This document shows positions 23,325-32,505 of a stretch of DNA of 52,176 nucleotides, one piece after another. This DNA is from Opitutaceae bacterium. GTDB taxonomy: Bacteria; Verrucomicrobiota; Verrucomicrobiia; Opitutales; Opitutaceae. The translations under genes were made by a program, and so were the position numbers. The stretch lies in the NCBI GenBank assembly GCA_003151495.1, contig PLXR01000027.1, positions 4,403 through 56,578 of the forward strand. The letters are read 5' to 3'. The notes beneath the pieces are model-generated. The model searched no databases, was not told the origin of the DNA, and saw nothing but the letters and a program-made list of their open reading frames with translations. Positions within the stretch are counted from its first letter, which is position 1, and each line of letters begins with the position of its first letter.

Positions 23325-23686
23325 ACTTCGGTCCCGACCTTTGCGACAGCGTCGACTCCGCCGAAGAGCCCCGTGGTGTTCATGAGGTTGCCGATGAACC
23401 TGCGTACAGGCACTGGAAACTCCCGTACGAGGGTAGGGGTCGCGACGATCTGGTTGTCGCGCGCCAACTCGGGCTGCTGGTAGACGTCGATCACCTCCAG
23501 CTCATACCGGTCCTTCAGCTCCGCCTCGCACAGCTGGTAGACGCGCCGGAGGGCCTGGCGCGAGCGGGCGGTGGCGCCCGCCACGTACAGCCGCAGGAAG
23601 TGCTTCCCATCGGAGCGGGTGCTCATGGCCTTGTCGAAGGCCCGCTTCGCATGACTCGACTTCTTTGTCTTCAGGGGAGGATGCAC
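23321..23686 (-). CDS. kaiB: KaiB-domain protein, second copy
   Basis: A 121-residue protein with a basic 28-residue N-terminal extension and a KaiB thioredoxin-like domain: FLRLYVAGATARSRQALRRV, LEVIDVYQQPELARDNQI, VATPTLVREFPVPVRRFIG. The VIDV...P-x-LA...I-x-ATPTL signature is the KaiB core. It is clearly different from the neighbouring kaiB copy, so the duplication is old. KaiB binds the CI ring of KaiC in its fold-switched state. The gene starts five bases after the first kaiB and overlaps the kinase gene. Confidence 0.85.
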   Translation of the reverse strand: MHPPLKTKKSSHAKRAFDKAMSTRSDGKHFLRLYVAGATARSRQALRRVYQLCEAELKDRYELEVIDVYQQPELARDNQIVATPTLVREFPVPVRRFIGNLMNTTGLFGGVDAVAKVGTEV

Positions 23687-23691
23687 CGGGG

Positions 23692-24015
23692 TTAGCCCGA
23701 TGCCCGTAGGTCCAGGCCGACAAGCACGTGCTCAATATCGGAGAGGTTGCCGATGATGGTGCGCACCGGGCTCGGCAGCCTGCGCACGACCGTGGGCGTG
23801 GCGAGGATCTGATCTCCCTTGGCAAGCTGGGGATGCTTCAACAGGTCGATCACGGTGATGCGATAGGTTCCCTTGAGGTAGGTCTCGCAGACCTTCTTCA
23901 GGTTCGCGAACGCCGTCACCGATTTGGGCGTGGAGTCCATGATGTAGAGGCGCAGCTGCCAGAGCTTGGCCGCACCTCCCGCGGAGGCTACGCGCTTGAT
24001 TTTCGGGGATTTCAT
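23692..24015 (-). CDS. kaiB: KaiB-domain protein, first copy
   Basis: A 107-residue KaiB-like protein: [56 protein letters not shown]. It keeps the KaiB core but has ML/MD in place of the usual AG after the first strand (LYIMDSTP versus LYVAGATA in the other copy). Its start overlaps the kaiC stop by four bases, so production is coupled to kaiC. Having two diverged KaiB proteins for one KaiC suggests division of labour, for example one for binding and one for signalling. Confidence 0.85.
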   Translation of the reverse strand: MKSPKIKRVASAGGAAKLWQLRLYIMDSTPKSVTAFANLKKVCETYLKGTYRITVIDLLKHPQLAKGDQILATPTVVRRLPSPVRTIIGNLSDIEHVLVGLDLRASG

Positions 24016-25781
24016 GAATTTCCACCCCCATTGTGCCCGTGACTGGGCCTTCCCCTCGAACTGGTCGCCGACTTGACGTCGGCCTGGCGGAGGCGGCCCG
24101 ACGCCGCGCGCTCCGTGCCCAGGACGAACGTCCTCGTGCCCACCTGCTCGGCGATGCGCCGCAGCTCGAGTGCCTCACCCTCGTAGTCGGATCGCAGGTC
24201 GCCGATCTGGCGGTCGAGGGCCTTGCGCTTGCGCTCCACCTCACGCTTGAGCTGGGCAGCTTCCTGCTGGCTGGCGAGCATCGCGGCCTTCTCGAGGGAG
24301 CTCTGCGCAGCGCGGGCCGACCCGGTCAGCACGCCGCTTGGCCCGATGTAGGCGTCGACGACGTCGATTCCCCTGTCCGAGATCAGGAACTCGCGGATCT
24401 GGTTCGAGTGCGCCATGCCGCGCGCCTTGAGCACGTAAAGCACGCGGTTGCGCTCGCCGTTCCCCTCGAAGTCCTGGAGCAGGATCCAGGCATCCATGAG
24501 CGACGACATGGCGGATTCGCTTTGCGCCAGTGCCTGGCCACCCTGGGTCAGGCTTGTGAAGAGGGACGTTACCTGGCCGGCCTTGAGATAGTCGATCAGC
24601 CTCGTCACCATCCCCTTGCATTCGGAGTCGGTGCCGGCATCCATCAGGCTGGTGATGGGGTCGATAATGACCACGTGGGGTTTGAAGGTCTCGATCTCCT
24701 TGAACATCGTGGCCAAGTGCATCTCGAGCCCGTAGAGCGAGGGCCGTGCCGCGTGAAAGCGCAGGAGGTCTCGCCTGACCAGCGGCTCCAGGCGCAGGCC
24801 GATAGAATGCATGTTGCGGATGATCTGGTTGGGTGACTCCTCAAAGGAGAAGAACAACACCCGCTCCCCGCGCCGCGCCGCCGCCGAGGCAAAGTTGGAG
24901 GCGATGATCGTCTTGCCCGTGCCGGAGGTGCCCGTTAGCAGGATGCTGCTGCCGCGAAAGAAGCCTTGCCCGCCCAGCATGGCGTCCAGCCGCGAAACGC
25001 CGGTGGCGATCCTGTCTTTCGAGACCTTGTGATTGAGCGCGAGTGAGGTGATCGGCAGCACGCTCAATCCCTCGTCGCCGATGAGGAACGGAAACTCGTT
25101 GGTGCCGTGCAGGGCCCCGCGGTACTTGACCACCCGCAGGTGACGCGTGGCAATCTGGTCGTTGACCCGGTGGTCGAGGAGGATGACGCAGTCGGACACG
25201 TATTCCTCAAGGCCGTGGCGGGTCAGCTGCTCACGCCCCCGCTCGGCCGTGATGACCGCCGTGACGCCCTTTCCCTTAAGCCAGCGGAAGAGACGGCGCA
25301 GCTCAGCCCTCACGATGGACTCGTTGCGCAGTCCTGCAAAGAGCGCTTCCAGGGTGTCGAGCACCACGCGTTTGGCGCCCACGGATTCGATCGCGTGGTT
25401 TAGCCGCACGAAAAGGCCCTCGAGGTCATAGTCGCCGCTTTCCTGGAACTCGGCAGGCTCGATGTGGACGTAGTCGACAACGATCATCTTCTTCCTAATC
25501 AGGCCGCCCAGGTCGAATCCAAGCGACGCGACGTTCGCCGTCAGTTCCTCCTCCGTCTCCTCGAAGGCCATCAGCACGCCGGGCTCATTGAACTGGGTTG
25601 CCCCGCGAACTAGGAACTCCGCACCCAGCAATGTCTTGCCGCAGCCGGCACCTCCACACACAAGCGTGGGCCTCCCCTTGGGCAGTCCGCCCCCCGTGAT
25701 TTCATCGAGCCCCCGGATGCCTGTGGGGGACTTGGGCAAAAGTGTGGCAGGCGGGGGGGACTTGGAGCGCTTTTGCTTCAT
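24012..25781 (-). CDS. kaiC: KaiC-like double RecA-domain ATPase/autokinase
   Basis: A 589-residue protein with two KaiC domains. CI has Walker A GGAGCGKT (43-50) and catalytic Glu pair 74-75 in [12 protein letters not shown] has Walker A GTSGTGKT (284-291), Glu pair 314-315 in SFEESPNQI and Walker [14 protein letters not shown]. The CII phosphorylation loop reads [11 protein letters not shown], placing Ser421, Ser426 and Ser427 at the positions of cyanobacterial Thr426, Ser431 and Thr432. Residues about 490-550 form a coiled coil instead of the KaiA-binding tail, and kaiA is absent. The ATG at 25781 is preferred; an upstream start adds 19 unconserved residues. Likely an hourglass-type or stress-signalling ATPase, not a proven clock. 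Confidence 0.88.
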   Translation of the reverse strand: MKQKRSKSPPPATLLPKSPTGIRGLDEITGGGLPKGRPTLVCGGAGCGKTLLGAEFLVRGATQFNEPGVLMAFEETEEELTANVASLGFDLGGLIRKKMIVVDYVHIEPAEFQESGDYDLEGLFVRLNHAIESVGAKRVVLDTLEALFAGLRNESIVRAELRRLFRWLKGKGVTAVITAERGREQLTRHGLEEYVSDCVILLDHRVNDQIATRHLRVVKYRGALHGTNEFPFLIGDEGLSVLPITSLALNHKVSKDRIATGVSRLDAMLGGQGFFRGSSILLTGTSGTGKTIIASNFASAAARRGERVLFFSFEESPNQIIRNMHSIGLRLEPLVRRDLLRFHAARPSLYGLEMHLATMFKEIETFKPHVVIIDPITSLMDAGTDSECKGMVTRLIDYLKAGQVTSLFTSLTQGGQALAQSESAMSSLMDAWILLQDFEGNGERNRVLYVLKARGMAHSNQIREFLISDRGIDVVDAYIGPSGVLTGSARAAQSSLEKAAMLASQQEAAQLKREVERKRKALDRQIGDLRSDYEGEALELRRIAEQVGTRTFVLGTERAASGRLRQADVKSATSSRGRPSHGHNGGGNS

Positions 25782-25838
25782 TTGGCAGCATCGATTCGGG
25801 CGAGGGATTAAGACAAACCGCATATCTCGACGCGGCAT

Positions 25839-25854
25839 GGGGTGTTCGCCTACC
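25839..25854. promoter_or_regulatory. GGGGTG-type inverted repeat upstream of kaiC (degenerate right arm)
   Basis: GGGGTG-TT-CGCCTACC lies about 58 bases before the kaiC start. The left arm is intact; the right arm is degenerate compared with the perfect copies at 43680-43693 and 48859-48872. The TTCGCCTACCT stretch also resembles TTCACCTACCT found next to the copy at 43680. The rest of the gap 25782-25969 holds nothing recognisable. Confidence 0.4.
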
Positions 25855-25969
25855 TAGCCGGGGTCGGCTGAAATCTCGTGACTCCGGCGCCGGGAACCCG
25901 CGGGAAAAATCGAGCCAGCGGCCTTCCCGGTCCGCCCGCGCCTGGGACCCACGCCCGGGCGGAACAGGC

Positions 25970-27364
25970 TCAGACCAGACTCGCCTCGACCCTCTTTGGG
26001 GTGCGCCTGCGAAGGGGGATCTCCACCCGTATCGTGGTGCCCGTGCCCCGCACCGAATGCACGGTGAACTTGCCGCCAAACATCTCCACGCGCTCCCGCA
26101 TGCCGGCCAACCCGAGCCTGTTCTGCCAGCGGCTCGTCGAGAGCTGCCCGACGTCGAAGGAAACGCCGTCGTCAGCGACTTCCATGAAGACGGAGTTCTG
26201 GGACTTCAGGAGGCTCACGGTGACCAGCTTCGCTTCCGCATGCTTGACGACATTGGTGAGGGCTTCCTGGGCTATGCGGAAGAACACGGTCCTCCGGTCG
26301 TTGTCGAGTGCCTCGACGGCAGGATCGGCAGTGAGTCGAATCGTTCGGCCTTTCCGCCCGGGGAGGTCCTCTATGTACGAGCGCAGCGTGGGTATCAGGC
26401 CGAGGTCGTCCAGCATGGCAGGGCGGAGCTTTCGGGCGAATGAGTGCACGATGCTCACGGATTTCTCCACCATGTGTCTCAGCGGTACGATGGCCTTCTT
26501 CACGGAACTCGGGTCGGTCGTCGCGACCTTCGCAAAGATGGCAAGCTGCACGTTGATGCTGAGCAGAATCTGACTGACCTCGTCGTGCAGCTCGCGGCTT
26601 ATCTCCTTTCGCTGCTTCTCCTGAACCTCGAGCATCTCGCGCGCCATGTGCCGCATTCGCGTCTCCAGCAGGCGCGACTGATGAAGGAGCATCCGGAATC
26701 TGTCTTCGCTCTTTTTAAGGGAGGCCTCACTCGCCCTGCGCCTGACGATTTCACTCTCCAGCTCCCGGTTCGCTGCGGCAAGGACGCCAATATGCCTATG
26801 CTCCTTTTCCGCGAACTTGCGCGCCGAAATGTCAGAAATCACGATTCGGGAGATCGTTGCGGAACCGCTCACAATCAGCGTGGATGTGCCCGCGATCTCC
26901 GCCCAGAAGTGCGTGCCGGGCTCCCTCAGGAGTTCCACCTCGCAATACTGCCTACTGCTGTCGGCGAACATGTGATCGAGAAACGCCTGAAAGTCCGGCC
27001 TGCTCTTCGGCTCAACAAACAGCTGGAAACGGCGGCCGGTCACGCGCGATCGCTCGAGCCCGAGAAGGGCAGCCCCCGCCATGTTCAATTCCGAGATCTG
27101 GCCCAAGGCATCTATCGAGAAATACCCCACGGGCGCGAAATCGTAGAGGTCGGTGAACTTCTCCAGCATGGCGCTCACGTTGGAGTTGGCGTGGGTCAAT
27201 TCCTCGTTCTGGAGCTCGAGCTCTATCTGGTGCACCTGGAGCTCGTGGAACAGCCTCTTGATGTCGTGGCTGGCGGTCGGACTGCCGTCGCTCGGTTGGC
27301 TCTTCTTCAGCCGGCTTTCGGAGCGCTGGCGCAGGGTGGGGGGCACAACGGCGTTCTTCTTCAT
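25970..27364 (-). CDS. PAS sensor histidine kinase (HisKA_3 type)
   Basis: A 464-residue soluble kinase. Residues 34-60 (DIKRLFHELQVHQIELELQNEEL) form the helical linker often seen before PAS domains in CheB/CheR-type sensors. PAS follows at about 68-185 with FAPVGYFSIDALGQI and ends in DISARKFAEKE. A long coiled coil, HisKA_3 with His260 in ISRELHDEVSQ, and an HATPase (RIAQEALTNVVKH, DDGVSFDVG, LGLAGMRERVEMFG) complete it. The DDGVSFD box replaces the usual DDGxGF/GxGxD glycine with Ser. Its start overlaps the stop of the CheB-CheR fusion gene, so both are co-translated. Confidence 0.85.
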   Translation of the reverse strand: MKKNAVVPPTLRQRSESRLKKSQPSDGSPTASHDIKRLFHELQVHQIELELQNEELTHANSNVSAMLEKFTDLYDFAPVGYFSIDALGQISELNMAGAALLGLERSRVTGRRFQLFVEPKSRPDFQAFLDHMFADSSRQYCEVELLREPGTHFWAEIAGTSTLIVSGSATISRIVISDISARKFAEKEHRHIGVLAAANRELESEIVRRRASEASLKKSEDRFRMLLHQSRLLETRMRHMAREMLEVQEKQRKEISRELHDEVSQILLSINVQLAIFAKVATTDPSSVKKAIVPLRHMVEKSVSIVHSFARKLRPAMLDDLGLIPTLRSYIEDLPGRKGRTIRLTADPAVEALDNDRRTVFFRIAQEALTNVVKHAEAKLVTVSLLKSQNSVFMEVADDGVSFDVGQLSTSRWQNRLGLAGMRERVEMFGGKFTVHSVRGTGTTIRVEIPLRRRTPKRVEASLV

Positions 27365-30135
27365 GGCTTCGACCCTTTCCCGGGGAGTGTCGGCGCCTGC
27401 CGGGTTATTCTCGTCTTTGGCCCAGGATTGGAAACCCGCGGCTGCGCCTGCACCTTGGGATCGAGGTTCGCCAGCGCCTGCCGCGCGGAAGACCTTTCCA
27501 GGTCGCGATGCCTTCCCCGTAGGTCCGCCTCGAGGTTCTTCGCATCGGTTATGTTCGCAAAGGTGATGACCACGCCGTCAATTCGGTTGTCCAGAGTGCG
27601 GTAGGGCATGATGCGCGTTGAGAACCATCGTCCGTCTTTTGTGCCGGATGAGCTCTCCTTGACCACGAGCGTCCGGAGCACCTCCTTGGCGTCTGCCGCC
27701 AGTCCCGAATAGAGCAGGTTGGAAGACAGGTCGGTTATGGGCCTTCCCACGTCGCCCGGAATCAGTTTGAAAATCGTCTTGGCTTGCAGGGTAAAGCGGC
27801 GCACGCACAAGGCATTGTCCAGGAACAGGGTGGCGATATCCGTGCTGTTCAGCAGGTTTTTCATGTCATTGTTCGACGACGACAGTTCGTCGAGCTTGGA
27901 CTGAAGCTCTGCGTTGACGGTCTGAAGCTCCTCGTTCAGCGACTGCATCTCTTCCTTCGAGGTGGTAAGCTCCTCGTTCGTCGACTGGAGTTCCTCGTTT
28001 GTGGACTGGAGCTCCTCGTTTATCGACTTGAGCTCCTCCTGTGAGGTTTGCATCTCCTCCCGGTTCGACTTCGCCTCGTCACGGGCATGCTTTAGTTGGC
28101 GTTCCAGGTGCCCGTGCCGTGAGGCGGAGGCTGGCTCGGCCTTTGGCCCCAGTTTCACGACAGTGTCGATTGGCAACGCGGCGTCGCCAAACACGACCAG
28201 GGCCATCCCCATGAGTTCCCTGGGCTCCTCAAGCGGCTGTACATAGAGGTCAACGGTCCGCTCCTCGGAGCCCGCCCCGACCCTAATCCCCCGGACAGTC
28301 ACGGGCTTCCTGGTCCGGTTGGCCCTCTGCAGCGCATCGCTCAGGTCGTGCTGAAGTCCTTCGCGGGCCATGGCGACTATGTTCCAGTTGGCCTTGCCGG
28401 CCGCCGGCTCAAGAAACCTGCCTGTGTGTCCGCTGATGTACACAATGTCTCCCTCGTCGTTCACCAGCGCCGCGGGCGGGGCGTACCGTGTGCGCAGCAT
28501 CTGGTCGGCGAGCGATTGGAGGCTTGCGGCGGGCTTTTCCGGCGTTTCGGACTCGCTCGAGGGTGAAGCCGGAGGCCTTGAGAATAGGGAGGGAAAACCG
28601 AGTTGCGCATCATCCGGTACGGCCTCGCGCCGCCGGAATATCCTCTCCTTTGCCGCGACCGCGGCGAAGAGCGAGGTGAAACTGCCGACGCTTTCCGAAC
28701 TGCCAAGGAACAGCAGCCCTCCCGGCATCAGGATGTAGTGGAAAAGGGGAATGAGCCGCTTCTGCAGCTCTGGAGACAGGTAGATCAACAGGTTTCTGCA
28801 GGAGAACATGTCCAGTTTTGTGAACGGCGGATCCATGATCAGGTTCTGCGGGGCGAAGATCACCATCGAACGGATCTCCTTGTTCACTCGGAAACCGCTC
28901 TCCTCCTTCACAAAGAACCGCGCCAAACGGGCCGACGATATATCGGCGGCAATGGTTTCCGGGTAGGCACCCAAACGCGCCTTGTCGATCGCGTCGCGGT
29001 CGAGGTCCGTGGCGTAGATCTGGAGGGAGATGTTCTTCCTGGGCTTGAGGCGGCTTTGCGTTTCCTTGAACAGCATGGCAAGCGAGTACGCCTCCTCGCC
29101 CGTGGAGCACCCGGCAATCCATGCCCGGAGCGTGGAGCCGGCGGGCCGGCTTGCCATCAGTGCCGGAAGGGCCTTCTTCCCGAGCTGTTCCCATGCCGCG
29201 CGGTCGCGGAAGAAACTCGTGACTCCGATAAGGAGCTCCTTGAAGAGGATTCCGCATTCCTGCGGGTTTTCCTGCAGGTATCTGACGTATGCCGTGACCT
29301 TCGCGATCTGGTGGATGCCCATCCGGCGCACAACCCTCCTATAGAGCGTGCTCTTGCGGTAGGAGGAGAAGTCATGTCCGGTGTTCGAGCGCAGGAGGAT
29401 GATAACCTTGTCGAGCGCGCTAGCCATGCTTGCCACGATCGGAGGGTCGGACCTCTGGATCCGCGGCATGTGGCGGACGTAGTCGGCGAGCTTTGCAGGC
29501 AGCTCCTCGGCGGGCCCCACAAAGTCCGCCAGCTCGGCGTCAATCGCGTTGCGGGGCATGCCGTCAAACTTTGCCGTGGAAGGCTCCTGCACCAGGGCGA
29601 CGCCCGAATGCTCCTTGATCGCCCGTAGGCCCAGGGTCCCATCGCTGCCCATTCCAGACAGGATGATTCCGACGCTCAGCTCCCTCTGTTCTTCAGCGAG
29701 GGAGCGGAAGAAGAAGTCGATCGGAAGGCGCAGCCCTCTCGGGGCAACGGGATCGAGAAGGTGCAGCCTCCCGCGGAGCAGGGACAAATCCTTGTTCGGC
29801 GGGATCACATAGGCGCAGCCGGCATTCACCCTGGCCCCGTCCTTTGCCTGGATAACCTTGATGCGGGTGGATCGCTGCAGCAGCTCGGGCAGCATCCCCT
29901 TGACCGTCGGATCCAGATGCTGGATCACGACAAACGCCATCCCGCTGTCAGCCTTCACATTTCCAAGAAACCCGATGAGCGCCTCAAGGCCCCCGGCAGA
30001 GGCGCCGATTCCCACGATCACCAGCGCCGAATGGGAAGGAAGTTGCCTCCGATCCGCGCGCGAAACGCCGGGTCGGCGTTTTGATGGCGCCTTTCGGGCT
30101 TGGTTTTTCATGATCCGGCTTCCAAGCCGACCCAC
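27361..30135 (-). CDS. CheB-CheR-PAS fusion protein
   Basis: A 924-residue fusion. CheB methylesterase at about 37-225 keeps its triad: Ser46 in GIGASAGGLEA, His73 in VVIQHLDP, Asp165 in GMGSDGTLGL. A CheR methyltransferase at about 235-500 shows the SAM motif WIAGCSTGEEAYSLAM. A linker of 160 residues is followed by a very regular coiled coil at about 670-770 built of repeats like EELQSTNEELQSTNEEL, then a PAS domain at about 775-890 ending TFANITDAKN. No chemoreceptors or flagellar genes are near, so it probably works in a non-chemotaxis sensory path, perhaps with the kinase encoded immediately downstream. Confidence 0.88.
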   Translation of the reverse strand: MGRLGSRIMKNQARKAPSKRRPGVSRADRRQLPSHSALVIVGIGASAGGLEALIGFLGNVKADSGMAFVVIQHLDPTVKGMLPELLQRSTRIKVIQAKDGARVNAGCAYVIPPNKDLSLLRGRLHLLDPVAPRGLRLPIDFFFRSLAEEQRELSVGIILSGMGSDGTLGLRAIKEHSGVALVQEPSTAKFDGMPRNAIDAELADFVGPAEELPAKLADYVRHMPRIQRSDPPIVASMASALDKVIILLRSNTGHDFSSYRKSTLYRRVVRRMGIHQIAKVTAYVRYLQENPQECGILFKELLIGVTSFFRDRAAWEQLGKKALPALMASRPAGSTLRAWIAGCSTGEEAYSLAMLFKETQSRLKPRKNISLQIYATDLDRDAIDKARLGAYPETIAADISSARLARFFVKEESGFRVNKEIRSMVIFAPQNLIMDPPFTKLDMFSCRNLLIYLSPELQKRLIPLFHYILMPGGLLFLGSSESVGSFTSLFAAVAAKERIFRRREAVPDDAQLGFPSLFSRPPASPSSESETPEKPAASLQSLADQMLRTRYAPPAALVNDEGDIVYISGHTGRFLEPAAGKANWNIVAMAREGLQHDLSDALQRANRTRKPVTVRGIRVGAGSEERTVDLYVQPLEEPRELMGMALVVFGDAALPIDTVVKLGPKAEPASASRHGHLERQLKHARDEAKSNREEMQTSQEELKSINEELQSTNEELQSTNEELTTSKEEMQSLNEELQTVNAELQSKLDELSSSNNDMKNLLNSTDIATLFLDNALCVRRFTLQAKTIFKLIPGDVGRPITDLSSNLLYSGLAADAKEVLRTLVVKESSSGTKDGRWFSTRIMPYRTLDNRIDGVVITFANITDAKNLEADLRGRHRDLERSSARQALANLDPKVQAQPRVSNPGPKTRITRQAPTLPGKGSKP

Positions 30136-30214
30136 ATTGGTAGGACCGGTTTGATGCTAAGGGAACTCAATAACACCCCTGTTGTCGAGTTCGACAGCGG
30201 AAATCCGGCGGGGT

Positions 30215-30232
30215 ATGGGGTATTCGCCCCAT
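30215..30232. promoter_or_regulatory. GGGGT-type palindrome upstream of the CheB-CheR operon
   Basis: ATGGGG at 30215-30220 and CCCCAT at 30227-30232 enclose TATTCG, about 80 bases before the CheB-CheR start. It belongs to the same family as the repeats upstream of kaiC, the GT2 gene at 32.6 kb, the kinase at 43.8 kb and the GH9 gene. The rest of the 236-bp gap 30136-30371 holds a second small GTCGAGT/TTCGAC-type symmetry but no gene. Confidence 0.5.
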
Positions 30233-30371
30233 TGCCGTCGCCATTGTCGAGTCGAACATCGGATTTGTTGCGAATGCCCGGACGGCCGCTGGCGGAATGG
30301 GCCTTCGGACGCAAGGGGTGGGGAATTGAGGCGACAGGGGCGGGAGGCATGGGCGTTTCTTCTCGGGCTCG

Positions 30372-31595
30372 CTATCGAATACGACCCCAAAGCGCCCTAT
30401 AGGCAACGGCCCAGTTCCCGAATGTGCCCGGGGGCAGGTTGAGCTCCGACTCGACGCGTGTCCTAAGGGGCAGGTCCGCCTCCAGACCGCGAACCCACAG
30501 GAGCAACGACATTGCGTGGTAGATTCGCTGGCGCGGATGTCGAAACGGATTGGGCCTCGATCGCGGGACGAAATTGTCGGCCCGCAGGTTCAGCGCGACG
30601 TTGAACAACGGGGCCGACCCGGGGAACTTGTCGCACGGGTCCTCGGCATATGCGCGGGCGGACGGGAACAGCCTGCCGAGGCGGCCCTCCTCGAGATGGA
30701 GCCAGCATACCTCCGCGAAGGCCGAGACCTCGCCGTGGCTCGCCGAAAGCGCCCCCCTCTCGGCCGCTCCCATCGAGGGATGGAGCTTGAATTGCAAACC
30801 CGCGGCATGGTGCCTGAGGGCGGCCATGTACATTGGCGAGCCGTTGCGCTGTGAGAGCCTCTCAAGCCTGCGGTGGCGTTCGCGGCAGCTCCAGTGGTAG
30901 AGCCCGGATTCGGCCAGGAGTGCGTCGCCGAACGCGAGCTGCGCCTTCGCAATATTGCGTCCGACAAAGTCGGCGTTTGAAACCGTGAGCGGCTCGAGTT
31001 CGAGCTTGGAGCGTGCGAACAGCAGGCCGGAGCACCGGTTCATGAGCAGGCGGGACGCTTCCGCCCTAGGTATGTTCTCCGGGTTCAGATGCCGACCCCA
31101 ACCGTGATGCGAGTCTGCGCGCGTACCCTCCCAGAGGACCCTGTGGCCGACCGCTAGGTCGTAGGAGAACATGCTGACGGGCCAGGCCCGGATCTCCTCG
31201 AGCGAGGTTATCTTGAACTCCACCTCCACGTCCGCGAGATGGGTTAGTATCTCGCCGAGAACGTCGAGTCTGCGGCGGTATAGGAATTCGTTAACATGCC
31301 GGTTGCCCTCTATCGCCACATAGAACTCAAGGTCGTTGTAGGGGCGGTCGCCGCCCGCACCCCTGAGGACCCCTCCCTCTCCGCGGCCGTATCCGCCCCC
31401 GAGGAATATCGCCTGGAGTTTTCGCCGGGAAATGAGCCCGAGGACACCCCCGGCTATTTCCGAACAGGTGCGCTCCAAGTTGCCTTCCAGCGCGTCATTG
31501 CCGTCGAGCGTGTATCTGGGCCTCGGACCGGTGCCCGTCTGTGCCCGAGGAGACGTGAGGGTGATTGCGGTCAAGGGATTGGAAGCTGCCGTCAC
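30372..31595 (-). CDS. Nucleotidyltransferase-fold protein of the glycan locus
   Basis: A 407-residue protein from a GTG that overlaps the upstream GT2 stop (GTGA); a longer in-frame reading upstream only retranslates the GT2 gene. It has the NTase signature GGGYGRGEGG (66-75), Asp88/Glu90 in YNDLEFYVAI, and a third acid near Glu124/Glu126 in DVEVEFKI. The C-terminal half is helical with KAQLAFGDALLAESGLYHW followed by SCRERHRRLERL, which is like the HEPN or helical substrate domains that accompany such NTases. The substrate is unknown; coupling to a glycosyltransferase suggests activation of a sugar or transfer of a nucleotide or phospho-group to glycan. Confidence 0.6.
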   Translation of the reverse strand: MTAASNPLTAITLTSPRAQTGTGPRPRYTLDGNDALEGNLERTCSEIAGGVLGLISRRKLQAIFLGGGYGRGEGGVLRGAGGDRPYNDLEFYVAIEGNRHVNEFLYRRRLDVLGEILTHLADVEVEFKITSLEEIRAWPVSMFSYDLAVGHRVLWEGTRADSHHGWGRHLNPENIPRAEASRLLMNRCSGLLFARSKLELEPLTVSNADFVGRNIAKAQLAFGDALLAESGLYHWSCRERHRRLERLSQRNGSPMYMAALRHHAAGLQFKLHPSMGAAERGALSASHGEVSAFAEVCWLHLEEGRLGRLFPSARAYAEDPCDKFPGSAPLFNVALNLRADNFVPRSRPNPFRHPRQRIYHAMSLLLWVRGLEADLPLRTRVESELNLPPGTFGNWAVAYRALWGRIR

Positions 31596-32470
31596 GCCGC
31601 GCGATTCACCCGGTGCATATGCCAGCCCGCATGGAAGCCGTGCAGGCGTCCTAGACGTTGGTGCCACCGGATCCGGGCCGCGTGGGCGGCCTGGCCCAGC
31701 TGTCCGGCCCTTCGGCAATAGGCAACGTCGGCGAGGACCTCGCGCAGCCATCCCAGCACCAGCGAACGGCCTGTGCCGACGTCCCCCTCCGAGCTTGTCG
31801 GGAGGGCCGCTAGAGCCCATGCCTCGCCAAAGCTCCGCTTGTAGGCCTGCCTTTGGGTGTAGTTGTGCGAATGCATCACGACCGACTCCGGGCAGTAGGC
31901 GACGCGGTATCCCTCGGCGCGACACCAGCGGGTGTACTCATCATCCTCCGAGTACTGAAGCGTCTCGATGAACCCACGGCGGGCCCACACATCTCGGCGC
32001 AGGCCGCTGCTCACCATGCTGAAGAAATTGTCCCATTTCGCCGACTCGCGGTCGCGGCCGAAGCACCTCTCATAGTCGCGGGCGAAAACGGCGGCGCAGT
32101 CCGGCCTTGGAATCTGCCTCCCAAATGCTGCCGCCACCCCGGGGTCGGCGAGGGCGGCTACGAGCGGCCCGAGCCAATTGGGGCCCTGGGGAGCGGCATC
32201 GGCGTTCAGGAAGATCACGCGATCGTGCCCTGAGAGCTCCATGCCCTGGTTCAGCACCCTGCCCGGCCTGTACTCGTGGGGCAGCAACTGCACGAGATGC
32301 AGGGGTTTTGCCCTTTGTAGGATTTCCAGGGAGCCGTCGGTGGACCCCGAGTCGAAGACGATGAGATCCCAGTTCCTGTAGGATTGGGCCCCCAATGCAG
32401 CCAGTGTCGCACCCAGTGCCCAGGCCTCGTTGAAAGACCGGAGGACGATGCTTACGCGGGGATCTTCCAT
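31592..32470 (-). CDS. Family 2 glycosyltransferase
   Basis: A 292-residue GT-A enzyme. VSIVLRSFNEAWALGATLAAL is the nucleotide-binding strand and helix, LIVFDSGSTDGSLEIL carries the first acid, IFLNADAAPQG is the metal-binding D-x-D-like motif (NADA), and the acceptor-side acids lie in YSEDDEYTRWC. It resembles rhamnosyltransferase-type GT2s. There are no membrane helices. It is divergent from the plus-strand GT2 at 32.6 kb and shares the intervening 125-bp region, which contains two inverted repeats. Confidence 0.83.
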   Translation of the reverse strand: MEDPRVSIVLRSFNEAWALGATLAALGAQSYRNWDLIVFDSGSTDGSLEILQRAKPLHLVQLLPHEYRPGRVLNQGMELSGHDRVIFLNADAAPQGPNWLGPLVAALADPGVAAAFGRQIPRPDCAAVFARDYERCFGRDRESAKWDNFFSMVSSGLRRDVWARRGFIETLQYSEDDEYTRWCRAEGYRVAYCPESVVMHSHNYTQRQAYKRSFGEAWALAALPTSSEGDVGTGRSLVLGWLREVLADVAYCRRAGQLGQAAHAARIRWHQRLGRLHGFHAGWHMHRVNRAA

Positions 32471-32505
32471 GCGTTCCAGTCTAGCCGAGGCGTTGCGGTC
32501 CGGAA

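Noticed and set aside
31596..31925. N-terminal extension of the glycan-locus nucleotidyltransferase
   Set aside because: The extra 110 residues are antisense-like shadow of the GT2 gene; the GTG at 31595, overlapping the GT2 stop, is the natural start.
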